A DNA stretch of 64,000 bases, from NCBI GenBank assembly GCA_900169235.1, contig FWCC01000295.1, positions 62,335 to 126,334 of the forward strand, written 5' to 3'. The DNA comes from Zarea fungicola. Taxonomy: Eukaryota; Ascomycota; Sordariomycetes; Hypocreales; Cordycipitaceae. Each line of letters opens with the position of its first letter. The first letter of the stretch is position 1. The notes below the pieces were generated by a model. That model searched no databases, was not told the DNA's origin, and worked only from the letters and a program-made list of their open reading frames with translations. Shown here piece by piece: positions 11,583 through 21,931 of this stretch. Made by a program: the position numbers and the translations under genes.

Positions 11583-13553
11583 ATGGGTTGGGCAGATAGA
11601 TTCCGGCCCTCTGCGGCAAAGGAGGCTACGTCGATTATTTATGCGCAAAGCAGTGAAACCAGTCCCAATGCCTCTTCCATTGACCAGCCCAGTGTCATTT
11701 ACGATGGTGAATTGACGTATAACCGTGTCAAGGGTGGCAACGGAGCTGGCGTTGCATACCAGGAAGCTGCCGGCGCGCCTGTGGAAAGCAGTTCACCACT
11801 GGGATATCATGTTGGATGGGTGACGATTATCTTTCTCAACGTCAATCAAATGATTGGTACTGGTATTTTCTCAACTCGTAAGTGCCCGTCATGTGCATGG
11901 GAATCCCACGAATGGCCGCTTACATGTGTCTGGTGCAGCTGGAAGCATTCTCAAACAAACCGGCTCCATTGGTCTCGCCCTCATCTACTGGACCATTGGT
12001 GCCATCATGGCCGTAGCTGGCTTTGGCACCTATCTCGAACTTGCAAGTTACTTTCCAAGCCGCAGCGGCTCCGAGGTCGTCTACCTTGAGCAGGCGTACC
12101 CGCGTCCAAAATACTTCTTCCCCGTCGCCTTTGCCGTGCAGACTGTCGTTTTGTCCTTTAGCAGCAGTAACGCCATTGTCCTCTCGCGATATGTATGGCG
12201 CATCGCCAACAAGGTGCCGACTGACTGGGAGATGAAGGGTGTCGCCATTGCGGCTTACACTGCTGCCGTCATATGTACGACTCAACGTTCCTTTTCCCTT
12301 TCCTCGTATGTGCTAACTCAATTTTGTAGGCGTCGTCGCACACAACAAGTACTCGCTGTGGGCCGTCAACGCGCTCGGCGTCCTAAAAGTCCTCACACTA
12401 GTCTTTATCAGCATCACCGGCTTCGTCGTCCTTGGTGGCAACGTCAAGCGCGTGCCGCACCCGGGCCACAACTTCCACAACGCATTCGAGGGCACCACGC
12501 AGAACGGCAACGACCTCTCGACGGCGCTCGTCAGCATCGCCTTTGCGTACAGCGGCTACCAAAACGCCTTTAACGTGGTCAACGAGATCAAGGACCCCGT
12601 GCGGACCATTAAGAAGCACGGCCTCGCCTCCGTCCTCATCGTGTCTGTGCTCTACATCCTCTGCAACATTGCCTACTTTTCCGCCGTCGACAAGGTCGAG
12701 TTTAGCAAGTCCAAGGAGATTGCGGCGTCCATCTTCTTCCGGCAGGTGTTTGGGCCCGGCGCGGCCGAGACGGTGCTCAACGTGCTGGTGCTGCTCAGCT
12801 CGTACGGCAACCTGCTCGCCGTGCTGATTGGCCAGTCGCGCCTGATCCGCGAGATTGGGCGCCAGGGCGTGCTGCCGTGGACCAACTTTTGGGTGTCGAC
12901 GAAGCCGTTTGGCACGCCGCTCGGCCCGTACGCGCTCAAGTACGGCATGACCGTCCTCATGATTGTGGCGCCGCCCGCGGGCGATGCCTTTACGTTTGTC
13001 GTCGATCTGGCCACGTACCCGAGCGCCATGTTTGTGTTTGCCATGGCCGTGGGCCTGTTTCTCCTCCGTCGCCAGCGCAAGAAGAGCAATATCCCCAAGT
13101 CGCAGTTTCGGGTGTGGGATGTCTTGCTCGTCTTTTACACCCTCATCCAGGTATTCCTCCTCGTCATGCCGTGGTACCCTCCCAAGGGTGGCCCGTATGC
13201 TGGCGACGTCAGCTTTTGGTACGCTACATATTGCGTTGTGGGCATTGCCATGTAAGTTTGTCCAAGATTCTTCTAATTTTTTCCTTGCAACTAATTCGCT
13301 ATTTTTTTTAAGTGTCCTTCTCTGTATACTCTACTACGTGGCCTGGATGTATGTGCTTCCAAAGTGGTTTGGGTATGAGATCCGCGCGCAAGTCATTGCG
13401 GCGGAAGACGAGACGACCACATCGCACAGCCTGGTCAAGGTGCCTCTGGCGGAACTTGCCAAGTGGGATGAAGAACATACAGAGGCTGGGGAGCTGAGGC
13501 GGCGTCGACCAGAAGCTGATGAGACCAAGAGAGCAAGCTCGCCCGACTCGTGA
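11583..13553 (+). CDS. Amino-acid permease of the APC/LAT family, Mup1-like
   Basis: Spliced as join(11583..11877,11939..12274,12330..13251,13313..13553), 597 residues, three introns of 61, 55 and 61 bp. After an 80-residue cytosolic tail comes NQMIGTGIFSTPGSIL, the first unwound helix of APC transporters, and then about twelve hydrophobic segments ending near WMYVLPKW. Segments such as GSIGLALIYWTIGAI and AFAYSGYQNAFNVVNEIKDP are typical of the fungal high-affinity methionine permease (Mup1/Mup3) group. It should import an amino acid, probably methionine, at the plasma membrane. The 75-residue C-terminal tail is acidic and Lys/Arg-dotted and could serve in ubiquitin-dependent turnover. An ATG-less upstream extension to 11433 is not used. 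Substrate is inferred from family only. Confidence 0.85.
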
Positions 13554-14341
13554 TTGAGGACTGCGGAGTTTTTTACGTCTTTTCATGTGCTTTCATCAGT
13601 TTGACAATCTCTTAATCAGCTTTAAAATATGATCATGTAACTAGCCAAGAATTGAGGCATTCAGTCCAATATGGGACGTTTCACTTCCGGCAGCAAAGTC
13701 ATACTGGACACAACGTGCACCATTTCCACGAAATCAATTTCGTACCATGAATATTATTGTGAAGAATTTGCGCGTAAGAGCATGTTTTTTTCCTAAAAAA
13801 AAATAATAAACAAATGAAAAGAGCCGTTGTTGACACCTGCGCTTTTTAGTGGATTTATCAATCGGCAACCGATTCACGTCAGTCAGATCTGATGAGGCTA
13901 ATTCGTCGAATGGCTACTCTAGTCACAACGTTGTAGAGGACATTTATTTGCGGCGCACCAAATTCAAGAAATGTAAGGATTTTTACAGTCTTGCTTATTG
14001 AACTTTGGCGCATTTTCCTCTTGATAAAGTCTCGCGTCGAGACCCATCGATGGGCCAACTGGCCGATATACTTGAACTTTTCACAGGAGATGCTGGCTGT
14101 CGGTGGCATGAATACGAATACAAATACAATCATTACTTGGCCTTTTTCACGCTGAATATTAATACAAAACATGTGCGCAAAGAGTTGATTCTATTCTAGC
14201 AATAAAAGAGCGAAACAGGCAAGGGGCCGGCAAGACACTCTTCCCTAGCATTCCAAAGAGTGGAAAGCCCCCAGCCAGTTCTGGTATAAGCCCATTTCGT
14301 TGTTGTTGTTTTTTGCAGTCTAGTTCAGACCATCCTCCTCC
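13554..14341. other. Intergenic, no gene seen
   Basis: 3' flanks of two convergent genes. It contains an A-run near 13796-13812 and no supportable frame. Confidence 0.5.
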
Positions 14342-14697
14342 TTACCACTCGGGCAGGCAGCACTTCTGGCTTCTGCCGCCCTTAGAAGGGCAGAAGCGGA
14401 AAGCACGGGAGGTGCCCTCGGGGCAGTCGGCAGCAAAGTCAACGCAGCCATTTCCCTCACCAGTGGCAAGGTCGGTAGGGCAGTCGCTCTTGGCGGCGGC
14501 GGCCAGGGCTATTATGATGTTAGCAGACGGTCGATCGCAAGGCGGTGCGGACAGGGGGGGACATGCCGTGGGCAGCGAAGCTGAAGAGAAATGTTAGCCT
14601 TTCATGTTGTCCAGCATTGAAAACAGAGTGTTGACAACAAAGTGTGGCAATAGAGTGCGAGTACTTACAGGAGAACGGAGAGCGAGATGAACTGCAT
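14342..14697 (-). CDS. Secreted 6-cysteine defensin-like peptide
   Basis: Spliced as complement(join(14342..14508,14567..14580,14669..14697)), 69 residues. The signal peptide is pieced from three exons: MQFISLSVLL, then FAAH, then ALAAAA. Exon 2 is only 14 nt. Intron 1 is GT-AG (88 bp, GCTAAC branch); intron 2 (14509..14566) must be GC-AG with donor GCATGT, as no GT donor keeps the frame. The mature peptide of about 50 residues has six cysteines spaced C-x11-C-x6-C-x10-C-x9-CC and ends at CCLPEW. That order, with a terminal CC pair, resembles beta-defensin-like folds, but I do not recognise a named family. A TATATATA box sits at 14793-14800 upstream. Likely extracellular: antimicrobial or effector-like is inference. 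Confidence 0.6.
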
Positions 14698-16636
14698 TGT
14701 GAAGAAAAGGAGTTGTTGTTTGTAAATGTGCAGGAAATATTTGTCTGTGTGTCTGTTACTGCTCATCTGTCCAGTACAGAATATTTACTCCTATATATAC
14801 CTGCTCATCGCAGATGTGGGATACCGGCCTGCATACACCGAGCTTGGTTTTATTTGTGGAGTTTCGCCGTGTTATTGGCGATCCCGGGCATTGGCAAACC
14901 GGGCCGTCTACTAGATTAGGCAGCTGGGTTTGTCCCGTATCCAACATGATTACAAAGTGGACTGACAGGCGGAAGCTGTCTTGGGAAGCCTGTAGCGATG
15001 TTCCGCAATTTCCGCAAAATGCAACCGTGTGCTGACCATTGAGGTAGTATGCCGATTTTGACAGTCTGCAGTAGTGTGAACTGGTTCGGATTGTCGCGAT
15101 ACACTGCCAAACCGGGTGGTCACAGCACTGTCTCTAGGGGAAACGGGAAGGGGGTTCTCGTCAGAGCCACAAAGTCAACCATCGGAGAGAGGAGCCAACT
15201 CAGCATTGTCAACGAGTCATATCTTTTTGTTTTTATTACATAGTTTCTTTGGGGAAATCGGCTGAATGCTGAGGGGAAAATCAGATCATAAGCGTGGACC
15301 CGGTCAAGTATGCCGGGTTTTGGGGGCGGGATGCCCGCTGTGGCGCGTCCGAGATTAAAACCCAATGCGGGGAATACGGGCGGCGATGACTTCGTCTGAT
15401 GTTTAACTGGTGGATTGCGCAGAGGATTATAGATGTGACAGAAATATGTGCGTCTCACTTGCCAAGTTTAATGCCAGCTTCTTGATTTGGTATTTTTGCC
15501 GACTTGCCCAGTTGGGTCGTGTTTCATAAGCATTGCCCAATTTTGGAAAGTCAGCCCTAAATCGATAAAAAATGTAGAGCTAGATAAGAAACTTAATCTT
15601 ATCTTGGATACTAAATTCATGCGCTGGTCTTGCATGTAATTGGGATGATCACCATGCCAACACCGTGCCACACCGTGCCACACCGATGCCTTGCTGTCAC
15701 CGGTCGCATATCCACTGAAAGAAAATGCAAGAGAAGAAATTGGAAGTGAGAATAAATATGAATTAAACAATCATTGGCAGCATATCCGTTCGCACATCCT
15801 CAAAACAGTGGCCTGTTATGGAGTAGTGTGATTCGAATTCACGTCACAGTGGACTTGGTTCAAACTTGGCACTGGAGTAATAGGTGGGTTAATTGCGTGA
15901 AACGGGATGGCCTGTTTAGTAATCTAAGCGGCATATTATAGCTGGTTTAACCTACCGCGCACTTGAGAGCTGCAGTTGATAATAAGCTTGCGCCACTGCT
16001 AAAGGGGTGGCACAGTTGACTACTCTGTTTGTCTGTCTGCTTATAGGACCTTGTTGCCTCGATACAAGGAACAATGTTGAATGGTGGCAATGGTTGCTGT
16101 GGGTATAACGAACTGTGGAACAGCACGCTTGGCACAGGACAGCACGCTTGGAACAGGCCAATGGCAGTCGGGCCCCTAACTAGTTTCACTAGTTACTGGA
16201 CAAGTAACTGGTAAAGACGATTTCAAAGCCGTGTCTTCCGGATTGTAGTTTCGTGGAGGGCTGTAGTGGGCCATGAATTATAGGCGTCGATGCGGTGACA
16301 AAAATGAGAGAATAATAACAAGGAGGTTTTTGCTCCCTCTATTCCCTTTGGCATCAGCAAAAATAGGTACTTTGAGAAATAATATAGTCCACCTGTAATG
16401 ACCCGACCCCGTTGTCAAAACTAAAATTCAGGCAATCCATGTATGGCCCCCATACTAAATAATAAAATAACAAAATAAGCGAGTCTTCAAAAACTCGTCA
16501 GCCGGCCCTGAGTCAATCAGCCACAGATCTGGGTACTACTTCCTTCCCTCATCATTGTGTAGACTCACATGCCAACCACCATCTACAAACACTCACATGC
16601 ATAGAGTCGCGACATGTCTCCACGGAACAGGTCAGA
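14698..16636. other. Intergenic with short direct repeats
   Basis: Frames at 15120-15458 and 15468-15770 lack ATG or domain support. Short duplications are visible: CACCGTGCCA twice near 15660, and CAGCACGCTTGG twice at about 16118-16150. The last 200 bp lead into the 2EXR gene. Confidence 0.4.
16198..16217. repeat. 20-bp direct repeat, copy 1
   Basis: Identical over 20 bp to 18128-18147. The two copies flank the 2EXR gene at a distance of 1,930 bp. Confidence 0.7.
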
Positions 16637-17695
16637 GTGCGCAACAAGTTTCACAAATTTCCATGGCTCCCAAAAGAGATTAGACAGCAAATTTGGCGCC
16701 TCTGCCTGCCGAGCCGGGTAGTAGAATTTGACTCACTTGATAGCCGGATCTCGTGGGAGACAAGAGAGCAATGGAACATATGCGTGTGTTCTAGAGATGC
16801 GGGGCTCAGAACTAATCGATCACCACCGCTCATTATGCGGGTATGCAGGGAAGCATATGATGTTGCGATCCGATACGGCTCAGTGGATCGGACAGGCAGG
16901 CTCGAGACTTGGCTGCAGCCCAGTCTCGACCAGATCCTTTTTGCCCATTTCCGAGTTCTCGCTCCGCTTTGGTATGGCGCGTATGATTCGAGCTACGAAA
17001 GCAACAGATACAATATGCGCAAAGTAACAGAGACATTCGCCTGGGCTCGGCGACTGGGCATGTCTATTGCAATGTACCACCTGAATCTTTACCCATTCGG
17101 CTTTGATGCAGCCTTTGAGATGATGAACTGGCGGTTCGATATCCTTGCACCACAGATCGCTTTGCTGACGGAATTCGCTCGACAAGGTAGAAACCAACAG
17201 ATTCCTTGCGTCATCAGGACCGTTGTTTTGCACGTAACTAGGCGGCAAGCGGCCTCCTCAGGCCTCTTTGGGCGCTTAGGTGAAGCCGCCTGCCAACTGA
17301 TTGAGGTTTCTGATGAGGCCAAGATTCAGGAATACTATAAATTTTGGAAATCAAGCTCGCAATACAAACCAAAGGTGGATCAAGCCATGTCTGGTACATG
17401 GAATGACTTGCTCAACAAGTACCAACTTCACAAACAAGTCATCGAGTGGCTTGCCCAGACATGTTACACACTTATATCTGCTGTGTGGATTACGGCATCT
17501 CAAAATTGGCAACAAGATGACGCCGATATATCTGGTGTTTATTCTCCTCCCTTTGTTCCGCCCGCAGATGGGACTCACTCTTTCCCATGGTACGGCGAAA
17601 ATACGATTGTGGAATCACATCCATGGGTGGTTTGCGACGCGATCATGGCTACCGACGATTCTTCCATGCGTCTGCTTTCGCATCTGCCACGATAA
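16637..17695 (+). CDS. 2EXR-domain protein, start codon unclear
   Basis: A frame of 352 residues. The opening FHKFPWLPKEIRQQIWRLCL is the hallmark of the 2EXR domain (F-x-F-x-x-LPxEIRxxIW), a large fungal family of unknown biochemical role. The rest contains the usual RVCREAY element (about residue 67) and a long helical region with no catalytic motif. The frame has no in-frame ATG before the domain: its first usable codon here is a GTG at 16637, and the nearby ATGs (16569, 16597, 16614) are in other frames, and no splice pair joins them. Either a non-ATG start, an unseen upstream exon, or a frameshift is needed. It ends in a clean TAA at 17693-17695. Confidence 0.65.
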   Translation: MRNKFHKFPWLPKEIRQQIWRLCLPSRVVEFDSLDSRISWETREQWNICVCSRDAGLRTNRSPPLIMRVCREAYDVAIRYGSVDRTGRLETWLQPSLDQILFAHFRVLAPLWYGAYDSSYESNRYNMRKVTETFAWARRLGMSIAMYHLNLYPFGFDAAFEMMNWRFDILAPQIALLTEFARQGRNQQIPCVIRTVVLHVTRRQAASSGLFGRLGEAACQLIEVSDEAKIQEYYKFWKSSSQYKPKVDQAMSGTWNDLLNKYQLHKQVIEWLAQTCYTLISAVWITASQNWQQDDADISGVYSPPFVPPADGTHSFPWYGENTIVESHPWVVCDAIMATDDSSMRLLSHLPR

Positions 17696-18028
17696 AAAAT
17701 GTATCCGGGAGTCGCAGCAATCTCGGAAAAAATACTCAAAGATAGGCAGGGCACGTTTCAAGCCGCTGCAGTTTACCATTTTGAAAAGGCAGCAGTTGCG
17801 GAAATTTCGGCGGCGAAGGTGGACGGAACAGTCAAAAAGGGTTTACAGTCAGAGAGCGCATAAGACGCCGCCATCAGCTTTGTTGGTAAAAAACGCTATG
17901 AAATCATTTGTATTTAGAGAAGAGAAACTAGAGCCTATGCCAACAGCATACTGTCAGCCACTGTTACATCATTGAGTTGGAAATGACGCTCGTCCTTGCC
18001 TCCCACCTTCTGTCGACTAAAAAAAACA

Positions 18029-18057
18029 ATGCAAGCTATTATTATATTAGCTTGCAT
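18029..18057. repeat. Perfect 10-bp hairpin
   Basis: ATGCAAGCTA and TAGCTTGCAT form a perfect inverted repeat around a 9-nt AT-rich loop. It follows an A-run just after the 2EXR gene. It could be a transcript-end structure or a short palindromic element scar. Confidence 0.6.
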
Positions 18058-18127
18058 CACAGGCCCAGGCCTAGACGGATAGTACGTGACTACGCCGCGT
18101 ACATTACACACACAGTGGATCTAACAG

Positions 18128-18147
18128 GGACAAGTAACTGGTAAAGA
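18128..18147. repeat. 20-bp direct repeat, copy 2
   Basis: Second copy of the 20-bp sequence at 16198-16217, including the AAGTAACTGGTAAAGA core. The bases on both sides differ between copies. Confidence 0.7.
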
Positions 18148-19362
18148 TGATCTCGCACCGACACCCGACTGAACGCCGGGGATACTCACGGTACCCGCCC
18201 ATCTAATCCAATCTATTGCCCGACGCAGAGGCCGGGACACCGAGTCAGGAAGCCATTGACCGCAAACGGCTCCACGCGTAGGGCGGTCTAGATGTATGAC
18301 ACTGCCGCGGGAAGCCGTCCAGGCAGGCTGCTAGCACCAGACACGGTCTTCCGTCGACGCTATGCTACGCGACCACTACTTGCATTGCTTTGGGTATCAC
18401 GGAGGTGATTTCCTCGCCGATTTTATGCATGTAAGCAGCAAGAGAAGCGTGATTTGCTTAAATAATGGCTGGAGGTGGTAGACATGCTGGACATTTACAA
18501 AACGTGTGAGTGTCGAGGAGGGCGAGGATGCGGTGAACGCATTGATTGTAGCTAGGCAAAGAAACCTGTGTGGTTTTTCGCGGCCAATTGGCTCGGGATA
18601 CCGAATAACACGAAGAGCGATCTGAGGCAATTCGAAGAGGTTGGCCGAGTTGAACGGTAATTGCAAAACGTGTCCTGGCACATGCGGGAATCATGATGTT
18701 GTGAGTGCGCATCGGGATTTGGTTTGTGGAGAGTTTGGGCCAGGCTCACCAATGCCGTTTTATGGGTTCCTTTTGGATTATTTTGCCAATTTTATGACCT
18801 TCTTCAATCAATGTTATGCTTGGCGTAAAGTACTGTGCCAGTAGTGTTGTGTCCTGTGAGTGACATGCGATGACATTCTGCGGTGCAAAAGGACGCATGT
18901 GTCCCAACGACTGCCTAAATGAGCGAAATATACGAACAGGCTTTCGGGATTCTATGTTTCAGAGGGTTCATGCTCTTATTAGTGATGTGTGAATGAATCT
19001 GACAGGTAGCACCTTGATGGGTTGCATCGTCAGCAATTTTGGCGCAGTCTGGTAATGATGAGCGTGAATGGTTAGGCAGACGCCACCCGGCTGTGACTGA
19101 AGCTGAGCTGCAAGATGGGACTAAACGAACGGATCGGCTATATAAGCTAGAGTTCAGCTCGTCTTGCCATGATTACCGAATTCTTGGCAGGGATCAAGAA
19201 TAAATAAGGCTCGATTCCCATCAATTGGCTTTTCTTACATTTGCATACAGACACACTCATCATTCTCACTTTTATACATACTTGCAGACTGCATACTAGA
19301 GACATACACACCCAGTTCCAACCAAACACTTATACAAACACCAACTACAACTACAACACAAA

Positions 19363-19716
19363 ATGCCTCGCTTCATCTTCCTCGTCAAGGCCACCCCCAT
19401 GACCGAGTATCTCCCCGGCGCTCCCACCCCTCCCGCCGACATCTACGAGCGCATGGCCGCCTTCAATGCCGAGCTCCAAGGCGCGGGCGCCTTTGTCGAC
19501 GCGGGCGGCTTCCTGCCCACCAAGGACGGGTACAAGGTGACGTTTGACGGGGGGGCGGCGACGTCGACGCAGGGCCCGTTTGACGTGACGGCCGAGTCGA
19601 CCGTGTCTGGATTCTGGATCATCAAGGCGGACAATGCCGAGGCGGCGCTGGTCTGGGCCAAGAAGGTTCCGTTTGGGCAGGGCGAGGTGTCTGTGCGTGA
19701 GCTGCGCGAGGCATAG
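19363..19716 (+). CDS. YCII-related (DGPF) domain protein
   Basis: A single-exon gene of 117 residues starting with MPRFIFLVKATPMTEY. The pattern of an N-terminal strand, a middle helix (ERMAAFNAELQGAGAF) and a C-terminal GFWIIKADNAEAALVWAKKVP followed by EVSVRELREA is that of the YCII/DGPF family (PF03795), a dimeric ferredoxin-like alpha+beta barrel. Related bacterial proteins act as small hydrolases or dehalogenases; fungal copies are mostly uncharacterised. The gene is strongly GC-biased at third positions, which suggests good expression. It is convergent with a VOC-family gene whose stop lies only 223 bp away. No signal peptide, so probably cytosolic. Confidence 0.8.
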   Translation: MPRFIFLVKATPMTEYLPGAPTPPADIYERMAAFNAELQGAGAFVDAGGFLPTKDGYKVTFDGGAATSTQGPFDVTAESTVSGFWIIKADNAEAALVWAKKVPFGQGEVSVRELREA

Positions 19717-19939
19717 GCAGACTGGGGAGAATCATTTGGGGAGGATTTGACTTTTTTTGTCGTTTTATTTTTCCTATTATTGGTTGCGGATGGTTGATGT
19801 TGAGAAGTTTTCTTTAAATCTAATGTGTGTATATAAATTTAAATATAAATTGAGAATCTATCCTACTCGGCATCATATTTTGAAAGTCTATTCATCAGTC
19901 AGTATAATACCTCAAATATAAGTGGGAAAATAAATGCAC

Positions 19940-20347
19940 TCACTCAATCAAATTACCGTCCGGGTCACGGACATAGACGCTCCTCATCCGTCCCCTTGCT
20001 CCCGTCCTGTAGACAATCTCGCCTCCCTCTTCAAAGACAACGTCGCCCGCTTCCTTCAGCTTACGCTGCACATCCTCCAGACGCACGGCATCGTCGAGCT
20101 CAAAGCACAAGTCGGCGGTGCCGGGCAGGGCGGTCCTGGCCTTGGGCTCAAACTCGGCTCCGCGCTGGTGGAGGTTGATCTTTTGGGCGCCAAAGTGCAG
20201 GGCGCGACGGGGGACGGCACTGGCGTCCTGGTCCTTGGGGGAGCCGAATTCCGAGAAGCGCATGCCGAGGTGGGTGGTGTAGAAGGATATGGTGGCTTGG
20301 ACGTCGGCGCAGGTGAGGACGAAGTGGTCGAGGGTTTTGACGGCCAT
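19940..20347 (-). CDS. VOC / glyoxalase-like superfamily protein
   Basis: 135 residues with one full vicinal-oxygen-chelate unit: beta1 TLDHFVLTCADVQATISFY, LGMRFSEF, then KINLHQRG and a closing strand SVYVRDPDGNLIE. Candidate metal ligands are the His in LDHFVL, the His in NLHQRG and the final Glu in NLIE, the usual set for glyoxalase/dioxygenase/fosfomycin-resistance members. The protein ends directly at that Glu. Fungal homologues are annotated as glyoxalase family or as similar to bacterial STM3117. Likely a small cytosolic dimer acting on a reactive or toxic small molecule; the substrate is unknown. Convergent with the YCII gene. Confidence 0.8.
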   Translation of the reverse strand: MAVKTLDHFVLTCADVQATISFYTTHLGMRFSEFGSPKDQDASAVPRRALHFGAQKINLHQRGAEFEPKARTALPGTADLCFELDDAVRLEDVQRKLKEAGDVVFEEGGEIVYRTGARGRMRSVYVRDPDGNLIE

Positions 20348-20804
20348 TGTACTCTGATTTATGTAGATTTATGTAGATTTGATGCAGATTTGACGCAGAT
20401 TTGATGATTCGTGTTTGGAATAAAAAGCTCTTTATACCTGAGGGATGATATTCTCAAGAGGAGACCGGAGGGAAAGCGGATGTCGCATACGCCCTTGTCG
20501 GAGTTTGTTTGGAGACGCTCAACTCTTTTTGTTGGGTACCGTTCGGCTGCGACACTCGTTGGCCGATGCAACGGCACAAGATGGCGGATGCCGAGCGTGG
20601 CCCATCGAATTTTCTTGCGCAGAAATGACACAACCTGTGACGATATTCCAGTATAATTTTTCAAGTAAAAAAGAAGCACATGTAGTCAATTGGCAGCATG
20701 TTGGCTGGATGCCATGTCCGGCTTACATGTACCTTTTCACCGCGGGGTAGTTTCCCTCTTTCACCGTACAAACCGCAGAGCAAACCCCAAACCATAGATG
20801 CGCA
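20348..20804. other. Divergent intergenic region (VOC / GNAT)
   Basis: Shared upstream region of two divergent genes. It contains a short repeat of GATTTATGTAGATTT type next to the VOC start (20357-20405). No coding evidence. Confidence 0.4.
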
Positions 20805-21468
20805 ATGAATATTGTACAGGAGCACATGAATCTGCTCAGGCTCGAAGGCGACGCGATATTCGGACTCGAGCCCCAAAATCCTCCCCCTCCTCCGTCGTCG
20901 CCTCCGACCACAGAATCTGACCAGCAAGAGCAAACAGCACCAGTTGCATCAGCACCAACAGTAGTAGCATCAGCAACACCAACCCACCACATTATCCGCA
21001 GCGACCCCTCCCTGCACGCACTGCTGCTCTGGTCGCGCCATGCCGTCCTCACAGCCCTCAGCCGACCGCTGAGCGCGCGCCTCACCGCCGAGCCAGACAG
21101 CGTAGTCGCGCAGGCAGCCTCGTCCATCGTCGAGCTCGCGCGGTTCCGGGTGCAAGCCTCGACGACGCTGGCCATGGCGCCGACATGCTTTGTGCACCTG
21201 CAGGACGCGCTGGGTCTGCCGGGCCAGGCCATTACAGGTGGTCCGACGTGGACGGTGCCCGATGCGATGCGGCAGCACCACGCATTCTCAGAGGAGGATT
21301 CATCATCGTTACCAGATGGCGTGCGGATAGTCACGTCGGCAGTGGAAGGGCACAGACGGCTGGTGGCAGGACTGCGGCGGCCAGAGACGTGGACAAGTGA
21401 GGAATGGTCGCGGCTCATTGTCGCGGCGGGGGTGACGACTCCTTGGGCCATGGTCGTCTACCATCCCC

Positions 21469-21505
<37 letters not shown>

Positions 21506-21782
21506 GCCTGCTGCTATAGACGCCACCGCCCCCGAAGTTATATGCATATGTCACACGCCGGCACGGAACGCGCTCGTCGCCGAGGCAGGGACGTGGACGC
21601 GCGAGGACTGGCGCGGCAATGGCCTGGCGGGGGCGGCGGTGACGGCGTGGGCGAGGCTGCACCCGGCGGAGACGACGAGGCTCTTTTACAGCACGTCCAA
21701 GGAGAATGCGGCGTCGCAGGCGGTGGCAAGGAAGCTGGGGCTGGAGGAGTTTGGGTATATATGGAAGTTGCTCGCTGTGTAG
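20805..21782 (+). CDS. GNAT-like acetyltransferase with polyglutamine run
   Basis: A single-exon gene of 325 residues. The C-terminal 65 residues read EDWRGNGLAGAAVTAW then FYSTSKENAASQAVARKLG, matching the acetyl-CoA binding R/Q-x-x-G-x-G/A loop and following helices of the GNAT fold (FR47-like). The N-terminal half is loosely similar to the paired, degenerate GNAT half seen in fungal proteins of this kind. A run of 13 glutamines (pure CAA repeat, last codon CAG) follows VVYHP and interrupts the domain just before a conserved strand (PEVICICHTPAR). A proline/serine-rich linker spans residues 24-60. Substrate unknown; no targeting signal. Confidence 0.65.
21468..21506 (+). repeat. (CAA)12-CAG microsatellite in GNAT gene
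   Basis: Thirteen glutamine codons in a row, almost all CAA, inside the coding region of the GNAT-like gene. Likely length-variable between strains. Confidence 0.9.
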
Positions 21783-21931
21783 GGGACGATTAACAACACA
21801 GCGGACCGCCAGAGAGAGCCCAGTACCCAGCAAGAGACACGACTACAGTATTGCATAATAGATGATATAAGCCAGCGAATAGATAGCTCTTTCAATATTT
21901 TAGTGTTTTAATATTTTAACAGTGGCTTTAC

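Larger units (their letters stand above)
17696..19362. other. Intergenic with hairpin and repeat copy
   Basis: No supportable gene. It holds a perfect hairpin at 18029-18057 and the second 20-bp repeat copy. TATATAAG near 19138 is the probable TATA box of the YCII gene, followed by a leader of about 190 bp rich in CA dinucleotides. Confidence 0.45.

Noticed and set aside
12432..12827. 131-codon plus-strand frame in the permease exon
   Set aside because: Low-complexity Ser/Arg/Thr text in a second frame of the conserved permease exon.
15468..15770. Minus-strand frame starting with a signal-like MFNSYLFSLPISSLAF
   Set aside because: Its first codon is TTG, there is no ATG before the hydrophobic part, and the rest has no Cys pattern or domain.
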